A stretch of 64,000 nucleotides of DNA, taken from positions 6,050,501 through 6,114,500 of the forward strand of contig NZ_CP084061.1 in the NCBI RefSeq assembly GCF_020215665.1. Reading direction: 5' to 3'. Below, one piece after another: positions 51,323-60,586 of the stretch (position 1 is the stretch's first letter; every line of letters begins with the position of its first letter). The notes under the pieces are model-generated. The model was given only the letters and a program-made list of their open reading frames with translations, had not been told where the DNA came from and searched no databases. The DNA comes from Blautia parvula. Its GTDB lineage: Bacteria; Bacillota; Clostridia; Lachnospirales; Lachnospiraceae. Both the position numbers and the translations under genes were made by a program.

Positions 51323-53716
51323 ATGTCTGTAAATTTAAGCAAGGATTGTGCCGAGGATATTCTTCGGGAAATGACCGTGGAGGAGAAAGCGGCACTGATA
51401 ACCGGCGGACTGCCCTATGGCACTGCGGCAAACGAACGTCTGGGAATTCCCAATGCGCTTTTGAATGATTCCATGGCGGGAATCAATTTCCGGCAGCTGT
51501 TTGCCGATTACTGCGCGATGGAAACGGGGGAGAATATTCTTGTTAGTCTGCGTAGATGCGAGAAGATTCTTCAGCAGCTGAGGGAAACCCATGAGATACA
51601 CCCCGAGGAGCTGGACGATACCGCCATGGTGGCGTACGAGGCCATCAAAAAGCATTTGAACGGGAATGTGGAACAGACCTACCAGGTGACCAGTTTTCCT
51701 GCCGGTAATCTGTTGGGCTCTACCTGGAATCCGCAGATGGTATTTCGCTGTGCGGAGGCACTGGCAAGGGAATTCGACGTGTTTGGAGTGGATGTGATAC
51801 TTACACCCAATGTGAATATTCAAAGGGACCCATTGGGAGGACGCCTTTTTGAGAGTTATTCGGAGGATCCATACCTGACTGCGGAGCTGGGAGCAGCGTT
51901 TGTAAGGGGAATTCAGGAGACCGGGATTCTGGCGGATCCCAAGCACTTTGCGGTGAACAACCATGAGAAGGAGCGTAAGGGAATCAATGTGCATGTGCAG
52001 GAGCGGGCGCTGAGGGAAATCTATTTCCCAGGATTTGAAGCCTGTGTAAAGCAGGGCGGCGCGAAAACCTTTATGAGTGCTTATAATAAAATTAACGGAA
52101 CCGCCTGCTCCGCAAACGGGGAGCTTCTGACGAAACTGCTCCGGGAAGAGTGGGGTTTTGATGGGATTGTAATCAGCGACTGGGGCGGTGTCTATGACTC
52201 GGTGGAAGCAATCAAGGCAGGGAATGATCTGGAGATGCCGCAGATTGACAACCGTAGCGAGGTGCTGAAGGCTCTGAAGGACTGCAGACTTTCTATGGAG
52301 GAACTGGATTTGACGGTTCTTCGTATCTTAAAGTGTTTGAAGGAGATGCCTTGTGTGAAAGGGCACAGGTATTATGAGATTGACACCCAGCATTCTCAGG
52401 AAGCTGCGTACCGGGCGATAGCAGAGGGAATTGTGCTTCTTAAGAATCAGGAACAGGTGCTGCCGTTGAAAATAGATGCGTCGGTAAATATGGTGGGAGA
52501 AGGCGTCCATACACTTCTGGAATGCGGAGGAGGTAGTGCAGAGGTACTTCGGAAACGTTCGGAAAGCCTGTATGAATGTATGCGGGCGAAGGCGGGTGTC
52601 TCTGCGATAGAAAACTGGGAGGAGATAGAGACGTCTGATGCAGACTATGTGGTTCTGGTGGGAAAATCACGAGGACAGGAAGGTGTTGACCGGGCAGCGA
52701 TGCTTTTGGACCAAGAGGATCAGGAATTTGTGGTTCATACCTTGAAGAAGGCAAAAGAGGAAGGGAAAAAGACGATATTGATTTTGAATATTGCGGGGCC
52801 GGTGGATATGAGGGAGTATGAGGCGTACGCGGATGCGGTTCTGTGTGTGTTTATTCCCGGATGTCAGGGGAACCGGGCGCTGGCGGACGTGATTTACGGA
52901 GATGTAAACCCATCAGGGAAACTGGCGATCACATTCCCGAAAAAATATGAGGACTGCCCGACTTTTGGCAATTTTCCGGGCTATAATGCCTCGGTATGGT
53001 ATGGGGAGGGGATTTATGTGGGATATCGTTATTACGATACTAAGCAGCTGGAGCCTGCGTATCCGTTTGGCTACGGACTATCCTATACCCGGTTTTCCAT
53101 ACATGACCTGAAGCTGGAAAAGAACATATTTGAGGAGGAAAACATCCGTTTTTCTGTAGATGTGACAAACGAGGGCGATAGGGATGGTAAAGAGGTAATT
53201 CAGGTCTATATACACCAGAACAGACCATTTTTACAGAAACCGCAGAAAGAATTGAAGGCTTTCAAAAAAATTGAGATACCGGCGAATGAGACGCGGACAG
53301 CTTTTTTTGAGTTGAGCCCGCGGCAGCTGGCAAGTTATGATGAAAAGTTGCAGGCGTTTGTGACGGAGCCGGGGATTTACACGATTCAGGTGGGGAATTC
53401 CAGCAGAAATATTCAAGTGGAGGCAGAAATTGCCTTCCGATGTGCGGATCCTTACGGTTATGGAGAGCAGACAAGGATAGCCACTATATGGTCGGATGAA
53501 CGTTGCCGGGAAATTTACCGAAAGTATTTTGAAGATAAATGCAGTATAGATATGTACAATGATCTGCTGGGCTATACGCCGGATTATCCGGTAGGAAAAG
53601 CGCTCAGAGAGCGGATTCCTGCGGAAGCGTACGCGTCACCGAGGGAAAAGGATGAAAACATCTCCGCGTTTTTCGATGAGTTAGCGAGAATTGATTTGGG
53701 AAAATTGGATTTCTGA
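51323..53716 (+). CDS. GH3 beta-glucosidase-type enzyme 1
   Basis: 797 aa, no signal peptide, so it acts inside the cell on imported glycosides. The N-terminal TIM barrel has DPLGGRLFESYSEDPYL, ADPKHFAVNNHEKERKG and the nucleophile motif VISDWGG; the alpha/beta sandwich and C-terminal fibronectin-III-like domain follow (FGYGLSYTRF, VTNEGDRDGKEVIQVY). Expected to cleave terminal beta-glycosides; which sugar is unknown. Confidence 0.92.
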   Translation: MSVNLSKDCAEDILREMTVEEKAALITGGLPYGTAANERLGIPNALLNDSMAGINFRQLFADYCAMETGENILVSLRRCEKILQQLRETHEIHPEELDDTAMVAYEAIKKHLNGNVEQTYQVTSFPAGNLLGSTWNPQMVFRCAEALAREFDVFGVDVILTPNVNIQRDPLGGRLFESYSEDPYLTAELGAAFVRGIQETGILADPKHFAVNNHEKERKGINVHVQERALREIYFPGFEACVKQGGAKTFMSAYNKINGTACSANGELLTKLLREEWGFDGIVISDWGGVYDSVEAIKAGNDLEMPQIDNRSEVLKALKDCRLSMEELDLTVLRILKCLKEMPCVKGHRYYEIDTQHSQEAAYRAIAEGIVLLKNQEQVLPLKIDASVNMVGEGVHTLLECGGGSAEVLRKRSESLYECMRAKAGVSAIENWEEIETSDADYVVLVGKSRGQEGVDRAAMLLDQEDQEFVVHTLKKAKEEGKKTILILNIAGPVDMREYEAYADAVLCVFIPGCQGNRALADVIYGDVNPSGKLAITFPKKYEDCPTFGNFPGYNASVWYGEGIYVGYRYYDTKQLEPAYPFGYGLSYTRFSIHDLKLEKNIFEEENIRFSVDVTNEGDRDGKEVIQVYIHQNRPFLQKPQKELKAFKKIEIPANETRTAFFELSPRQLASYDEKLQAFVTEPGIYTIQVGNSSRNIQVEAEIAFRCADPYGYGEQTRIATIWSDERCREIYRKYFEDKCSIDMYNDLLGYTPDYPVGKALRERIPAEAYASPREKDENISAFFDELARIDLGKLDF

Positions 53717-53782
53717 TAGCAACGCCAGCGCGCAGAGAAAGAATAACTGTCTTTGCGGGCCAATCTGGGAAATGAGGTATGT

Positions 53783-55525
53783 ATGGTAAATTTAAAAGAA
53801 GCGCCTTTTTTTCTCTCAGACACAGATATCGTTTGGGTGGAGGAAACCTTAAGCCATATGAGCGTGGAGGAGAAGATAGGACAGCTGTTTATCATGCTGG
53901 ATCGGACGAAGGATCGCGAAGAAGCAAGGAAACTGATTCAGGAGTATCATATCGGCGGATGCAGATATGAAAACGAACCGGCAGAACAGATTTATGAACA
54001 GAATAAATTTTATCAGGAATGCGCTAAAATACCGCTTCTGATTGCGTGCAACTGTGACAGCGGCGGCAATGGAGCCTGCTCGGATGGTACCTATGTGGCC
54101 AGCGCGGCGGCCTGCGGAGCGGCGGGGGACGACGTCACTGCAGAACATGTAGGGTATGTAGGGGCAACGGAAGCGGCCGCGGTGGGATGCAACTGGAATT
54201 TCGGGCCGGTGTGTGATATCAAAAAGAATTGGAGAAATACGGTGGTGAATACCAGAGCATTCAGTTCGGATACCGACCGTGTCATAAAAAATGCCCGGGC
54301 ATATGTTAGGGGGATGAGAAAAGCAGGCGTCGCTGTCACTGCGAAGCATTTTCCGGGAGACGGCGTAGATGAGCTTGATCAGCATCTGGTGATGGGAACC
54401 AATAATCTTTCCTGTGAGGAGTGGGATGAGAGCTTTGGTAGAGTTTATCGGACCATGATAGCGGACGGTGTGGAAGCCGTGATGGTGGGCCACATCGCCC
54501 TTCCTGCTTACGAGCGGAAATTTGTGCCGGAGATTTCGGATGTGAAAATTGTGCCGGCGACGTTGTCTGAAAATCTTTTGCAGAAGCTTTTGCGTGATCA
54601 GTTAGGCTTTAATGGTGTGATTGTCACTGATGCTACCCACATGGGAGGGTTTACCAGCTCTATGCCCCGGAAAAAACAGGTTCCGGGAGCGATTGCTGCG
54701 GGATGCGATATGTTTTTGTTTTTTAACGATGTGGGAGAAGATTTTTCCTACATGCTTCAGGGATATCGGGATGGAGTGATCACGCCTGGGCGTTTGGACG
54801 ATGCGGTGACGCGGATCTTGGGGCTGAAAGCGCATCTGAAACTGCATGAGAAGGCACGTGCTGGAGAGCTGATCGGTGCGCGGGAACAACTGGCTGTGAT
54901 AGGGTGTCAGGAACACAAAAGAATGGCGGAGAATGCAGCGGTAAAGAGTATTACATTGGTGAAAGATTCTCTGCACCAGCTTCCGGTCTCACCTAAAACA
55001 CACCGGCGGGTTTATGTGATTGTGGTCAGCAATCCGCCTATTACAAGGGAAAACCGGGAGGATCCGGTAAAGGAGCAGATTCGGTGCATCATGACCGAAT
55101 GCGGCTATGAGGTGACACTGCATGACAGTTATTATGATCTGACGGTTAAACATGGATTTTCGCGGGAAAACATGATGAAATCCGTGGTGATTGGGAGTGT
55201 GGAGAAATTTAAGCAAAAATATGACGCTGTGTTTATGTTTATCAACATTTCGGGATACGCACAGAAAAATATTGTGCGTCTGGAATGGGCTGTCAAGCAT
55301 TCTACCGAGATTCCCTGGTATGTGCATGAGCTACCCACAGTGATTATTTCTTTGAACTATACCAATCATTTGATTGATGTTCCCATGGCGAAATGCTTTA
55401 TCAACGCCTATGCGCCGACGGAGCAGGTACTGGAGCACCTGATGAGAAAGCTGGCGGGAAAGGAAGCGTTTGAGGGGCAGGCAGAAGCAAATGTATTCTG
55501 CGGACGCTGGGATACAAGAACCTAG
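53783..55525 (+). CDS. GH3 enzyme 2, NagZ-like
   Basis: 580 aa from ATG 53783 (GAGG upstream). MSVEEKIGQLFIM, AKHFPGDGVDELDQHLV (NagZ-like KHFPGxG with the His/Asp loop) and GVIVTDATHMGG (nucleophile Asp) place it with beta-N-acetylhexosaminidase/beta-glycosidase GH3 proteins. A C-terminal second domain (~370-580) lacks the fibronectin fold of enzyme 1. No signal peptide. Confidence 0.88.
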   Translation: MVNLKEAPFFLSDTDIVWVEETLSHMSVEEKIGQLFIMLDRTKDREEARKLIQEYHIGGCRYENEPAEQIYEQNKFYQECAKIPLLIACNCDSGGNGACSDGTYVASAAACGAAGDDVTAEHVGYVGATEAAAVGCNWNFGPVCDIKKNWRNTVVNTRAFSSDTDRVIKNARAYVRGMRKAGVAVTAKHFPGDGVDELDQHLVMGTNNLSCEEWDESFGRVYRTMIADGVEAVMVGHIALPAYERKFVPEISDVKIVPATLSENLLQKLLRDQLGFNGVIVTDATHMGGFTSSMPRKKQVPGAIAAGCDMFLFFNDVGEDFSYMLQGYRDGVITPGRLDDAVTRILGLKAHLKLHEKARAGELIGAREQLAVIGCQEHKRMAENAAVKSITLVKDSLHQLPVSPKTHRRVYVIVVSNPPITRENREDPVKEQIRCIMTECGYEVTLHDSYYDLTVKHGFSRENMMKSVVIGSVEKFKQKYDAVFMFINISGYAQKNIVRLEWAVKHSTEIPWYVHELPTVIISLNYTNHLIDVPMAKCFINAYAPTEQVLEHLMRKLAGKEAFEGQAEANVFCGRWDTRT

Positions 55526-55574
55526 AGCGAGCAGATTGTTACAATAAGTGTGTCAGAAGATAAGGAGGACAATT

Positions 55575-56678
55575 ATGAGCAAGATCAGCGAAATGACAAG
55601 AGAATCCTGGATCAGCAACACGTTTCCGGAGTGGGGAACCTGGTTGGTGGAGGACATCGAAAACGAGAAGGTGGCCTCGGGAAATGTGGCAATGTGGTGG
55701 CTGGGATGTACCGGTATCTGGATGAAAACGCCAAGCGATACCAATCTTACAATAGACCTGTGGTGCGGCAACGGAAAACGGACGCACGGGAATGGCAAGA
55801 TGGCGCCGGGGCATCAAATGGCAAATATGTGCGGGGCGCGAAAGATGCAGCCGAACCTGAGAAATGTTCCCTTTGTAATTGATCCTTTTGCGTTTAAGAC
55901 GGTGGATGCGGTTCTGGCGACACATTATCATCAGGATCATATGTCCGCGGAGTGGGCAGCGCATGTGATTAATTCGGGAATGACGACTACAGATGAGTCG
56001 GGAAAAAAGATTCCGGTTCCTTTTATCGGCCCCAAAAAATCGGTGGCAACTTGGGTGAAATGGGGCGTACCCAAGGAGCGGTGCATTACAGTAAAACCGG
56101 GAGATGTGATTCGGATAAAAGACATTGAGATTGTGGTTCTGGACAGCTTTGATCGAACCTGTATCGTGACGACGGATTCTACCGAGGAAGACCGGGAGGA
56201 GCTGACCGGTAAATGTCCTACAGATATGGACGATAAAGCAGTAAATTATCTTTTGAAAACGCCGGGGGGCAATATTTATCACTCTGGAGACTCTCATTTT
56301 TCCATTTATTTCGCGAAACATGGAAAAGATTACGATATCGATGTGGCATTCGGATCCTTTGGGGAGAACCCAATCGGTATGCACGATAAAATGACCTCGA
56401 TCGATGTCCTTCGGATGGCGGAGAATCTGCAGTGCAGGGTGGTGATTCCAATCCATTGGGATGTATGGACCAACTTCCAGGCAGACTGTGAGGAAATTAA
56501 GTTGCTTTATGATTTTAAGAAGGACCGTAACGAATATAGATTCCATCCGTTTTTCTGGCAGGTGGGAGGCAAATATACCTATCCGATGGATCAAGAGAAG
56601 ATTTACTATCATCATAGGAGAGGATTTGAGGATTGTTTTGAGGCTCCGCAGAACATCCCGTTCCGTTCCTGCCTGTAA
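55575..56678 (+). CDS. ulaG: L-ascorbate-6-phosphate lactonase
   Basis: 367 aa from ATG 55575 (AAGGAGG upstream). It opens the lactone of ascorbate-6-phosphate to 3-keto-L-gulonate-6-phosphate. The sequence follows E. coli UlaG from TRESWISNTFPEWGTWL through AMWWLGCTGIW, the metal motif THYHQDH, FIGPKKSVATWVKWGVPKERC, YHSGDSHFS and the C-terminus RRGFEDCFEAPQNIPF. The family is manganese dependent. The next gene starts 2 nt later. Confidence 0.93.
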   Translation: MSKISEMTRESWISNTFPEWGTWLVEDIENEKVASGNVAMWWLGCTGIWMKTPSDTNLTIDLWCGNGKRTHGNGKMAPGHQMANMCGARKMQPNLRNVPFVIDPFAFKTVDAVLATHYHQDHMSAEWAAHVINSGMTTTDESGKKIPVPFIGPKKSVATWVKWGVPKERCITVKPGDVIRIKDIEIVVLDSFDRTCIVTTDSTEEDREELTGKCPTDMDDKAVNYLLKTPGGNIYHSGDSHFSIYFAKHGKDYDIDVAFGSFGENPIGMHDKMTSIDVLRMAENLQCRVVIPIHWDVWTNFQADCEEIKLLYDFKKDRNEYRFHPFFWQVGGKYTYPMDQEKIYYHHRRGFEDCFEAPQNIPFRSCL

Positions 56679-56679
56679 G

Positions 56680-57513
56680 ATGATGGAAAAGAAACATGAT
56701 ATCCTGATATGTGTTGATTCTGACGGCTGCGCCATGGACACCATGAACATTAAGCATATGAAGTGCTTCGGACCATGTCTTGTGGAAGAATGGGGGCTTG
56801 AGCAGTGGAGAGAAGACATTCAAAAACGCTGGGATGAAATTAATCTGTATACGCGTAGCCGCGGCATCAACCGTTTTAAAGGGCTTGCGAAAATGCTTGA
56901 GGAAATAGACAGACAGTATACAAAAATCGAGGGCGTGCAGGCCCTGAAAGATTGGGCAGAGAACAGTCCGCGTTTATCAGAAGCAGCGCTGAAGCAGGAA
57001 TGGGGAAAAAATGAAAGAGATGCTGTCTGTCTAAAAAAGGCGTATGAGTGGTCCAGAGAAGTCAATCGGAGAATTGACCTACTGGAGGAGGCGGAAAAGC
57101 TTCCATTTGCAGGCGTGAAGGAAGCTCTTACCGCTGCGGGAAAAAATGCGGATATTGTGGTAGTATCGTCTGCAAACCGATCAGCAGTTCTGGAAGAATG
57201 GGAGCGGTGCGGCCTTTTGGACTGTGTTAACCAGGTGATGGCACAGGACACTGGAAACAAGGCGCACTGTATCCAGATACTTTTGGAGCAGGGATACAGA
57301 CCGGAGCGGATGCTGATGGCCGGAGACGCGCCGGGAGACTATGAGGCCGCGGTCAAAAATCATGTGTATTTTTATCCGATTTGTGTAGGGCATGAGGAAG
57401 AGTCCTGGAAAGAATTCACCGCGGAAGCGGTAAGTAGATTGGAACAGGGAACTTATGGCGGCAGTTATCAGAGCGGGCTGGTGGAACGTTTTTTTCAGAA
57501 TTTGGAAGGCTGA
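56680..57513 (+). CDS. HAD-superfamily hydrolase
   Basis: 277 aa, starting at ATG 56680 or 56683 right after ulaG without an obvious ribosome site, so probably coupled. DSDGCAMDT gives the nucleophile Asp and acid Asp, VSSAN motif II, MAGDAPGDYEAA motif IV; a helical cap lies at ~25-150. Probably a sugar-phosphate phosphatase of this pathway. Last gene of the operon. Confidence 0.82.
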   Translation: MMEKKHDILICVDSDGCAMDTMNIKHMKCFGPCLVEEWGLEQWREDIQKRWDEINLYTRSRGINRFKGLAKMLEEIDRQYTKIEGVQALKDWAENSPRLSEAALKQEWGKNERDAVCLKKAYEWSREVNRRIDLLEEAEKLPFAGVKEALTAAGKNADIVVVSSANRSAVLEEWERCGLLDCVNQVMAQDTGNKAHCIQILLEQGYRPERMLMAGDAPGDYEAAVKNHVYFYPICVGHEEESWKEFTAEAVSRLEQGTYGGSYQSGLVERFFQNLEG

Positions 57514-57596
57514 AAATTATATGGATTTTTCATTGGTTGATTGTATAATAAAATCTAATACTAAATTCCTATTATCTTTTAAATGTTTTAAATGCC

Positions 57597-57738
57597 ATTA
57601 AAGCCTTGTTCTATCGGTTTGTCTAGCATTTTCCATTACATACTGTAATGTATTTGGGGTCATTTCTTTCTTCGCCATATTCGTACAGAACGTATGTCTT
57701 ATTGGCACTGTTCGGCTACCGTTCTTTGTTTTAGGAGT
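57597..57738 (-). pseudogene. Tyrosine integrase remnant with internal deletion
   Basis: Minus-strand reading gives TPKTKNGSRTVPIR fused directly to HTFCTNMAKKEMTPNTLQYV and a stop. These are pieces of the catalytic domain of ICE-type integrases with the stretch between removed. It marks the right edge of the accessory region. Confidence 0.7.
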
Positions 57739-57864
57739 AGAAAATAATATCCGTGTTCATTATCTTTTAGCAGCTGGTGTTCCATACATATTGACTTGCT
57801 GTATGTTTTATCCTATTCCATTAATAATAACAAATTATGTTGATAAAAAAGAACTGTCAAACTC
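57739..57864 (+). pseudogene. Membrane-protein fragment
   Basis: Plus-strand frame reading VENNIRVHYLLAAGVPYILT then CCMFYPIPLIITNYVDKK has two hydrophobic runs but no start and runs into the repeat. Family not recognised. Confidence 0.3.
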
Positions 57865-58326
57865 TTACACATCACAAAACAAAAAGAAGGCAACAGGCCG
57901 GGTGGCACATTCTCCTCATATGCGCTATAATATATATGCAAAGATAAAAACACAACGTGCGGCAGGGCCACACAGACCCGGTAGGTAGTCCGGGCGCAGA
58001 CCGGATGTGCAGATATTCCGGTCTGTAAGTAACCTTCCTCCTTAGGTCGTCCCTTCTTTGCAGGACATGTGCAGTGGTATTCGGATGGATAACCCTCACA
58101 GTCCATAAAAACATTTCAAGGAGGAACGATTATGGACAGGATTTCGATAACAGTGAAGGTGTTTTTTCAGGACCCCTTTTGGATTGGCCTGTGTGAGAGA
58201 ACGGACAGCAGAGGATGTTCTGTGTGTAAGATCACATTCGGACCGGAGCCAAAAGAGTATGAGGTACAGGAATTTATCAGTCAGAACTGGTATCGTCTGA
58301 GTTTCAGTCCGGCTGTTGCTGAAGCT
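57865..58326 (+). repeat. ~460-bp direct repeat, right copy (yjdF leader and gene start)
   Basis: Partner of 38619-39080, same orientation. Recombination between the copies would remove ~19.2 kb and leave one intact yjdF. Confidence 0.85.
57946..58105 (+). ncRNA. yjdF RNA (azaaromatic riboswitch), right copy
   Basis: Same structured leader as at 38701-38860 with a TATAAT (57926-57931) just upstream; only a few bases differ. It precedes an intact DUF2992 gene. Confidence 0.85.
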
Positions 58327-58551
58327 GTGAGAAGAACAGAGCATAAAAATCCTAAAAGGATGCTGCGCCAGGTAAAAAAGCAGATGAACCGGACGGGCAT
58401 CGGCACGAAATCCCAGCAGGCTCTGAAGCTCCAGCATGAGGAAAATAAGGAAATGCGCAGATCCCTTTCCAAAGAGAAAAGGGAAGAGGAGGAGCAGAGA
58501 AAATTTGCCTTAAGGCAGCAGAAAAGAAAGGAAAAGCACAGAGGAAGATAG
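58132..58551 (+). CDS. yjdF: YjdF (DUF2992) protein
   Basis: 139 aa. N-terminal half is compact (VKVFFQDPFWIGLCERTD, FGPEPKEYEVQEFI); the C-terminal half is a highly charged helix (KNPKRMLRQVKKQMNR...QALKLQHEEN) ending RKEKHRGR, as in B. subtilis YjdF. Its expression is expected to rise when the upstream riboswitch binds azaaromatic compounds; the protein's function is not known. Confidence 0.92.
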   Translation: MDRISITVKVFFQDPFWIGLCERTDSRGCSVCKITFGPEPKEYEVQEFISQNWYRLSFSPAVAEAVRRTEHKNPKRMLRQVKKQMNRTGIGTKSQQALKLQHEENKEMRRSLSKEKREEEEQRKFALRQQKRKEKHRGR

Positions 58552-58573
58552 CCTCTGGGTATTACAAAAAGAC

Positions 58574-58604
58574 TCGGAATGTTCATTTGTTCCGGGTTTT
58601 TTTG
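58574..58604 (+). terminator. Terminator of yjdF
   Basis: CGGAA/TTCCG stem followed by GGTTTTTTT. Confidence 0.75.
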
Positions 58605-58731
58605 TAAGTTCTTAAGAAAGTATAAAGTATGCATAAAAACAAAAATAATTTTAGAAGAATGATGTATATTGTGCTGAATGATGATATGATAAAAAAAAGA
58701 TGATATGTGATATAGTCACAGAAAAATAAAT

Positions 58732-58746
58732 TTATATATGTTATAA
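58732..58746. promoter_or_regulatory. PerR-box-like operator upstream of catalase
   Basis: TTATATATGTTATAA agrees with the PerR consensus TTATAATNATTATAA at 11 of 14 fixed positions, about 105 nt before the catalase start. The surrounding DNA is very AT-rich, so chance is possible. Confidence 0.4.
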
Positions 58747-58851
58747 ATATATAAATAACATGCAGTAACTGGCGGCAGAATAAGAATATTTTCATGGAGC
58801 ACGAGTTACCTCATTTGTCACGGAGGTGTCTGAAAAAAAGGAGATTAAAGC

Positions 58852-60360
58852 ATGGAAGAAAACAAATGGAAACTTACGAATGAAGCCGGTGCACCTGTGG
58901 CAGAAAATGAACATTCCCTGACAGCAGGTCCGAGAGGCCCGGTACTCATGCAGGATGTGTGGCTGATGGAAAAACTGGCGCATTTTGACCGTGAAGTGAT
59001 ACCGGAGCGCAGAATGCATGCCAAAGGATGGGGAGCCTACGGAAAACTTACGGTTACCCATGATATTTCCCAATATACAAAAGCGAAGGTCCTGCAGCCC
59101 GGTGCAGAGACAGAGCTTTTTATCCGTTTCTCCACGGTTGCCGGGGAGCGGGGGGCCGCGGATGCGGAGCGTGATATCCGCGGTGTGGCTGTAAAATTTT
59201 ATACGGAAGAGGGAAACTGGGACCTGGTGGGAAATAACACGCCCACATTTTTCCTCCGCGATGTACATAATTTCCCGGATTTGAACCGGGCTGTAAAACG
59301 TGATCCAAGGACAGGCATGCGTTCCGCTCAGAACAACTGGGATTTCTGGACACTGCTTCCTGAGACCTTTCATCAGACCACCATTGTAATGTCAGACCGG
59401 GGAATACCGGCATCCTTCAGGAACATGCACTTCTATGGTGAACATACCTATTCATTTTATAATGAAAAGAATGAACGGTTCTGGTGTAAATTCCATTTCC
59501 ACACACAGCAGGGAATCAAAAATCTGACGGATGAGGAGGCAGAGAAAATATGCGGCATGGATCGGGAGAGCCATGGACGTGACCTTTTTGAATCCATTGA
59601 GCGGGGCGATTATCCCAAGTGGACCATGTATGTGCAGATCATGACAGAAGAACAGGCGAGAAACCATTATGAGAATCCGTTTGATATTACGAAAATTTGG
59701 AGACACAGAGAATATCCGCTGATAGAGGTGGGGGTGCTGGAACTGAACAGAAACCCCGAAAATTATTTTGCGGAGGTTGAACAGGCAGCATTTACACCTG
59801 CCCATGTAGTGCCGGGCATTGGATTTTCACCGGATAAGTTTCTGCAGGGCCGCTTGTTTGTATACGGAGATGCCCACAGATACCGTCTGGGAGTCAATTA
59901 CAATGAGATTCCGGTAAACAGGGCAAAATGCCAGGTCAGCGACTATCACCGGGACGGCGCTATGCGTGTGGATGGAAATTACGGGAGGGCGCCTTCCTAT
60001 TCACCAAACAGCGCAGGCGTATGGTCGTCACAGCCGGAGGTCATGGAGCCGCCTCTTGATCTGTCAGGTGCTATGTATGCCTATGATCCCACGGATGATC
60101 CTACGGATGACTGCTTCCGGGCAGGCGGAGATCTGTGGCGTATCCTTGAGGAGGACAAGAAGGTCCTTCTGATAGAAAATACGGCGAGAAATATTGCGCC
60201 GGTGACTGATAATATCAAGTATCGCCATGCAGTACACTGCTTCTGGGCAGACCCGGAATACGGAGAACGCATCACAGAGGCTATGCATTTGGACTTTGAC
60301 AGGGTAAAAGAACTTGCAAAAGGAGACCATAACAGCCTGATCCGAGCTACTTTAAAGTAA
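58852..60360 (+). CDS. katA: Monofunctional haem catalase
   Basis: 502 aa, cytosolic, decomposing H2O2. Start has GGAGATTAAAGC. The distal His lies in [12 protein letters not shown], the Asn in [14 protein letters not shown], and [12 protein letters not shown] precedes the NADPH/haem region; length fits small-subunit catalases. It stands alone between terminators; PerR-type control is suggested by the upstream site. Confidence 0.94.
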   Translation: MEENKWKLTNEAGAPVAENEHSLTAGPRGPVLMQDVWLMEKLAHFDREVIPERRMHAKGWGAYGKLTVTHDISQYTKAKVLQPGAETELFIRFSTVAGERGAADAERDIRGVAVKFYTEEGNWDLVGNNTPTFFLRDVHNFPDLNRAVKRDPRTGMRSAQNNWDFWTLLPETFHQTTIVMSDRGIPASFRNMHFYGEHTYSFYNEKNERFWCKFHFHTQQGIKNLTDEEAEKICGMDRESHGRDLFESIERGDYPKWTMYVQIMTEEQARNHYENPFDITKIWRHREYPLIEVGVLELNRNPENYFAEVEQAAFTPAHVVPGIGFSPDKFLQGRLFVYGDAHRYRLGVNYNEIPVNRAKCQVSDYHRDGAMRVDGNYGRAPSYSPNSAGVWSSQPEVMEPPLDLSGAMYAYDPTDDPTDDCFRAGGDLWRILEEDKKVLLIENTARNIAPVTDNIKYRHAVHCFWADPEYGERITEAMHLDFDRVKELAKGDHNSLIRATLK

Positions 60361-60388
60361 AAATAAAGGTTGCGGCAGCCAATCTTAT

Positions 60389-60430
60389 ACAGGAGGCAAA
60401 CAGAGAAATCTGTCTGTGCCTCCTGTTTTT
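60389..60430 (+). terminator. Terminator of catalase
   Basis: ACAGGAGGCA/TGCCTCCTGT, with CAGA/TCTG inside, then TTTTT. Confidence 0.85.
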
Positions 60431-60586
60431 ACGTGTATAAAAAGATTATTTTTTTCTTGCTTTTTCATTTTAAATAGAGTATAGTGGAAATAAATATTTT
60501 TGTCTTTCAGAAACAGACAAATGGCTTTAATAGAAAGACAAAACCGGAAACAAATCACGTTATGGTCAAAAAACAGGAGGAAAGGT

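Noticed and set aside
55539-56819. 426-codon open frame on the minus strand
   Set aside because: It lies opposite ulaG, whose plus-strand product matches UlaG along its full length; the minus product has no family resemblance.
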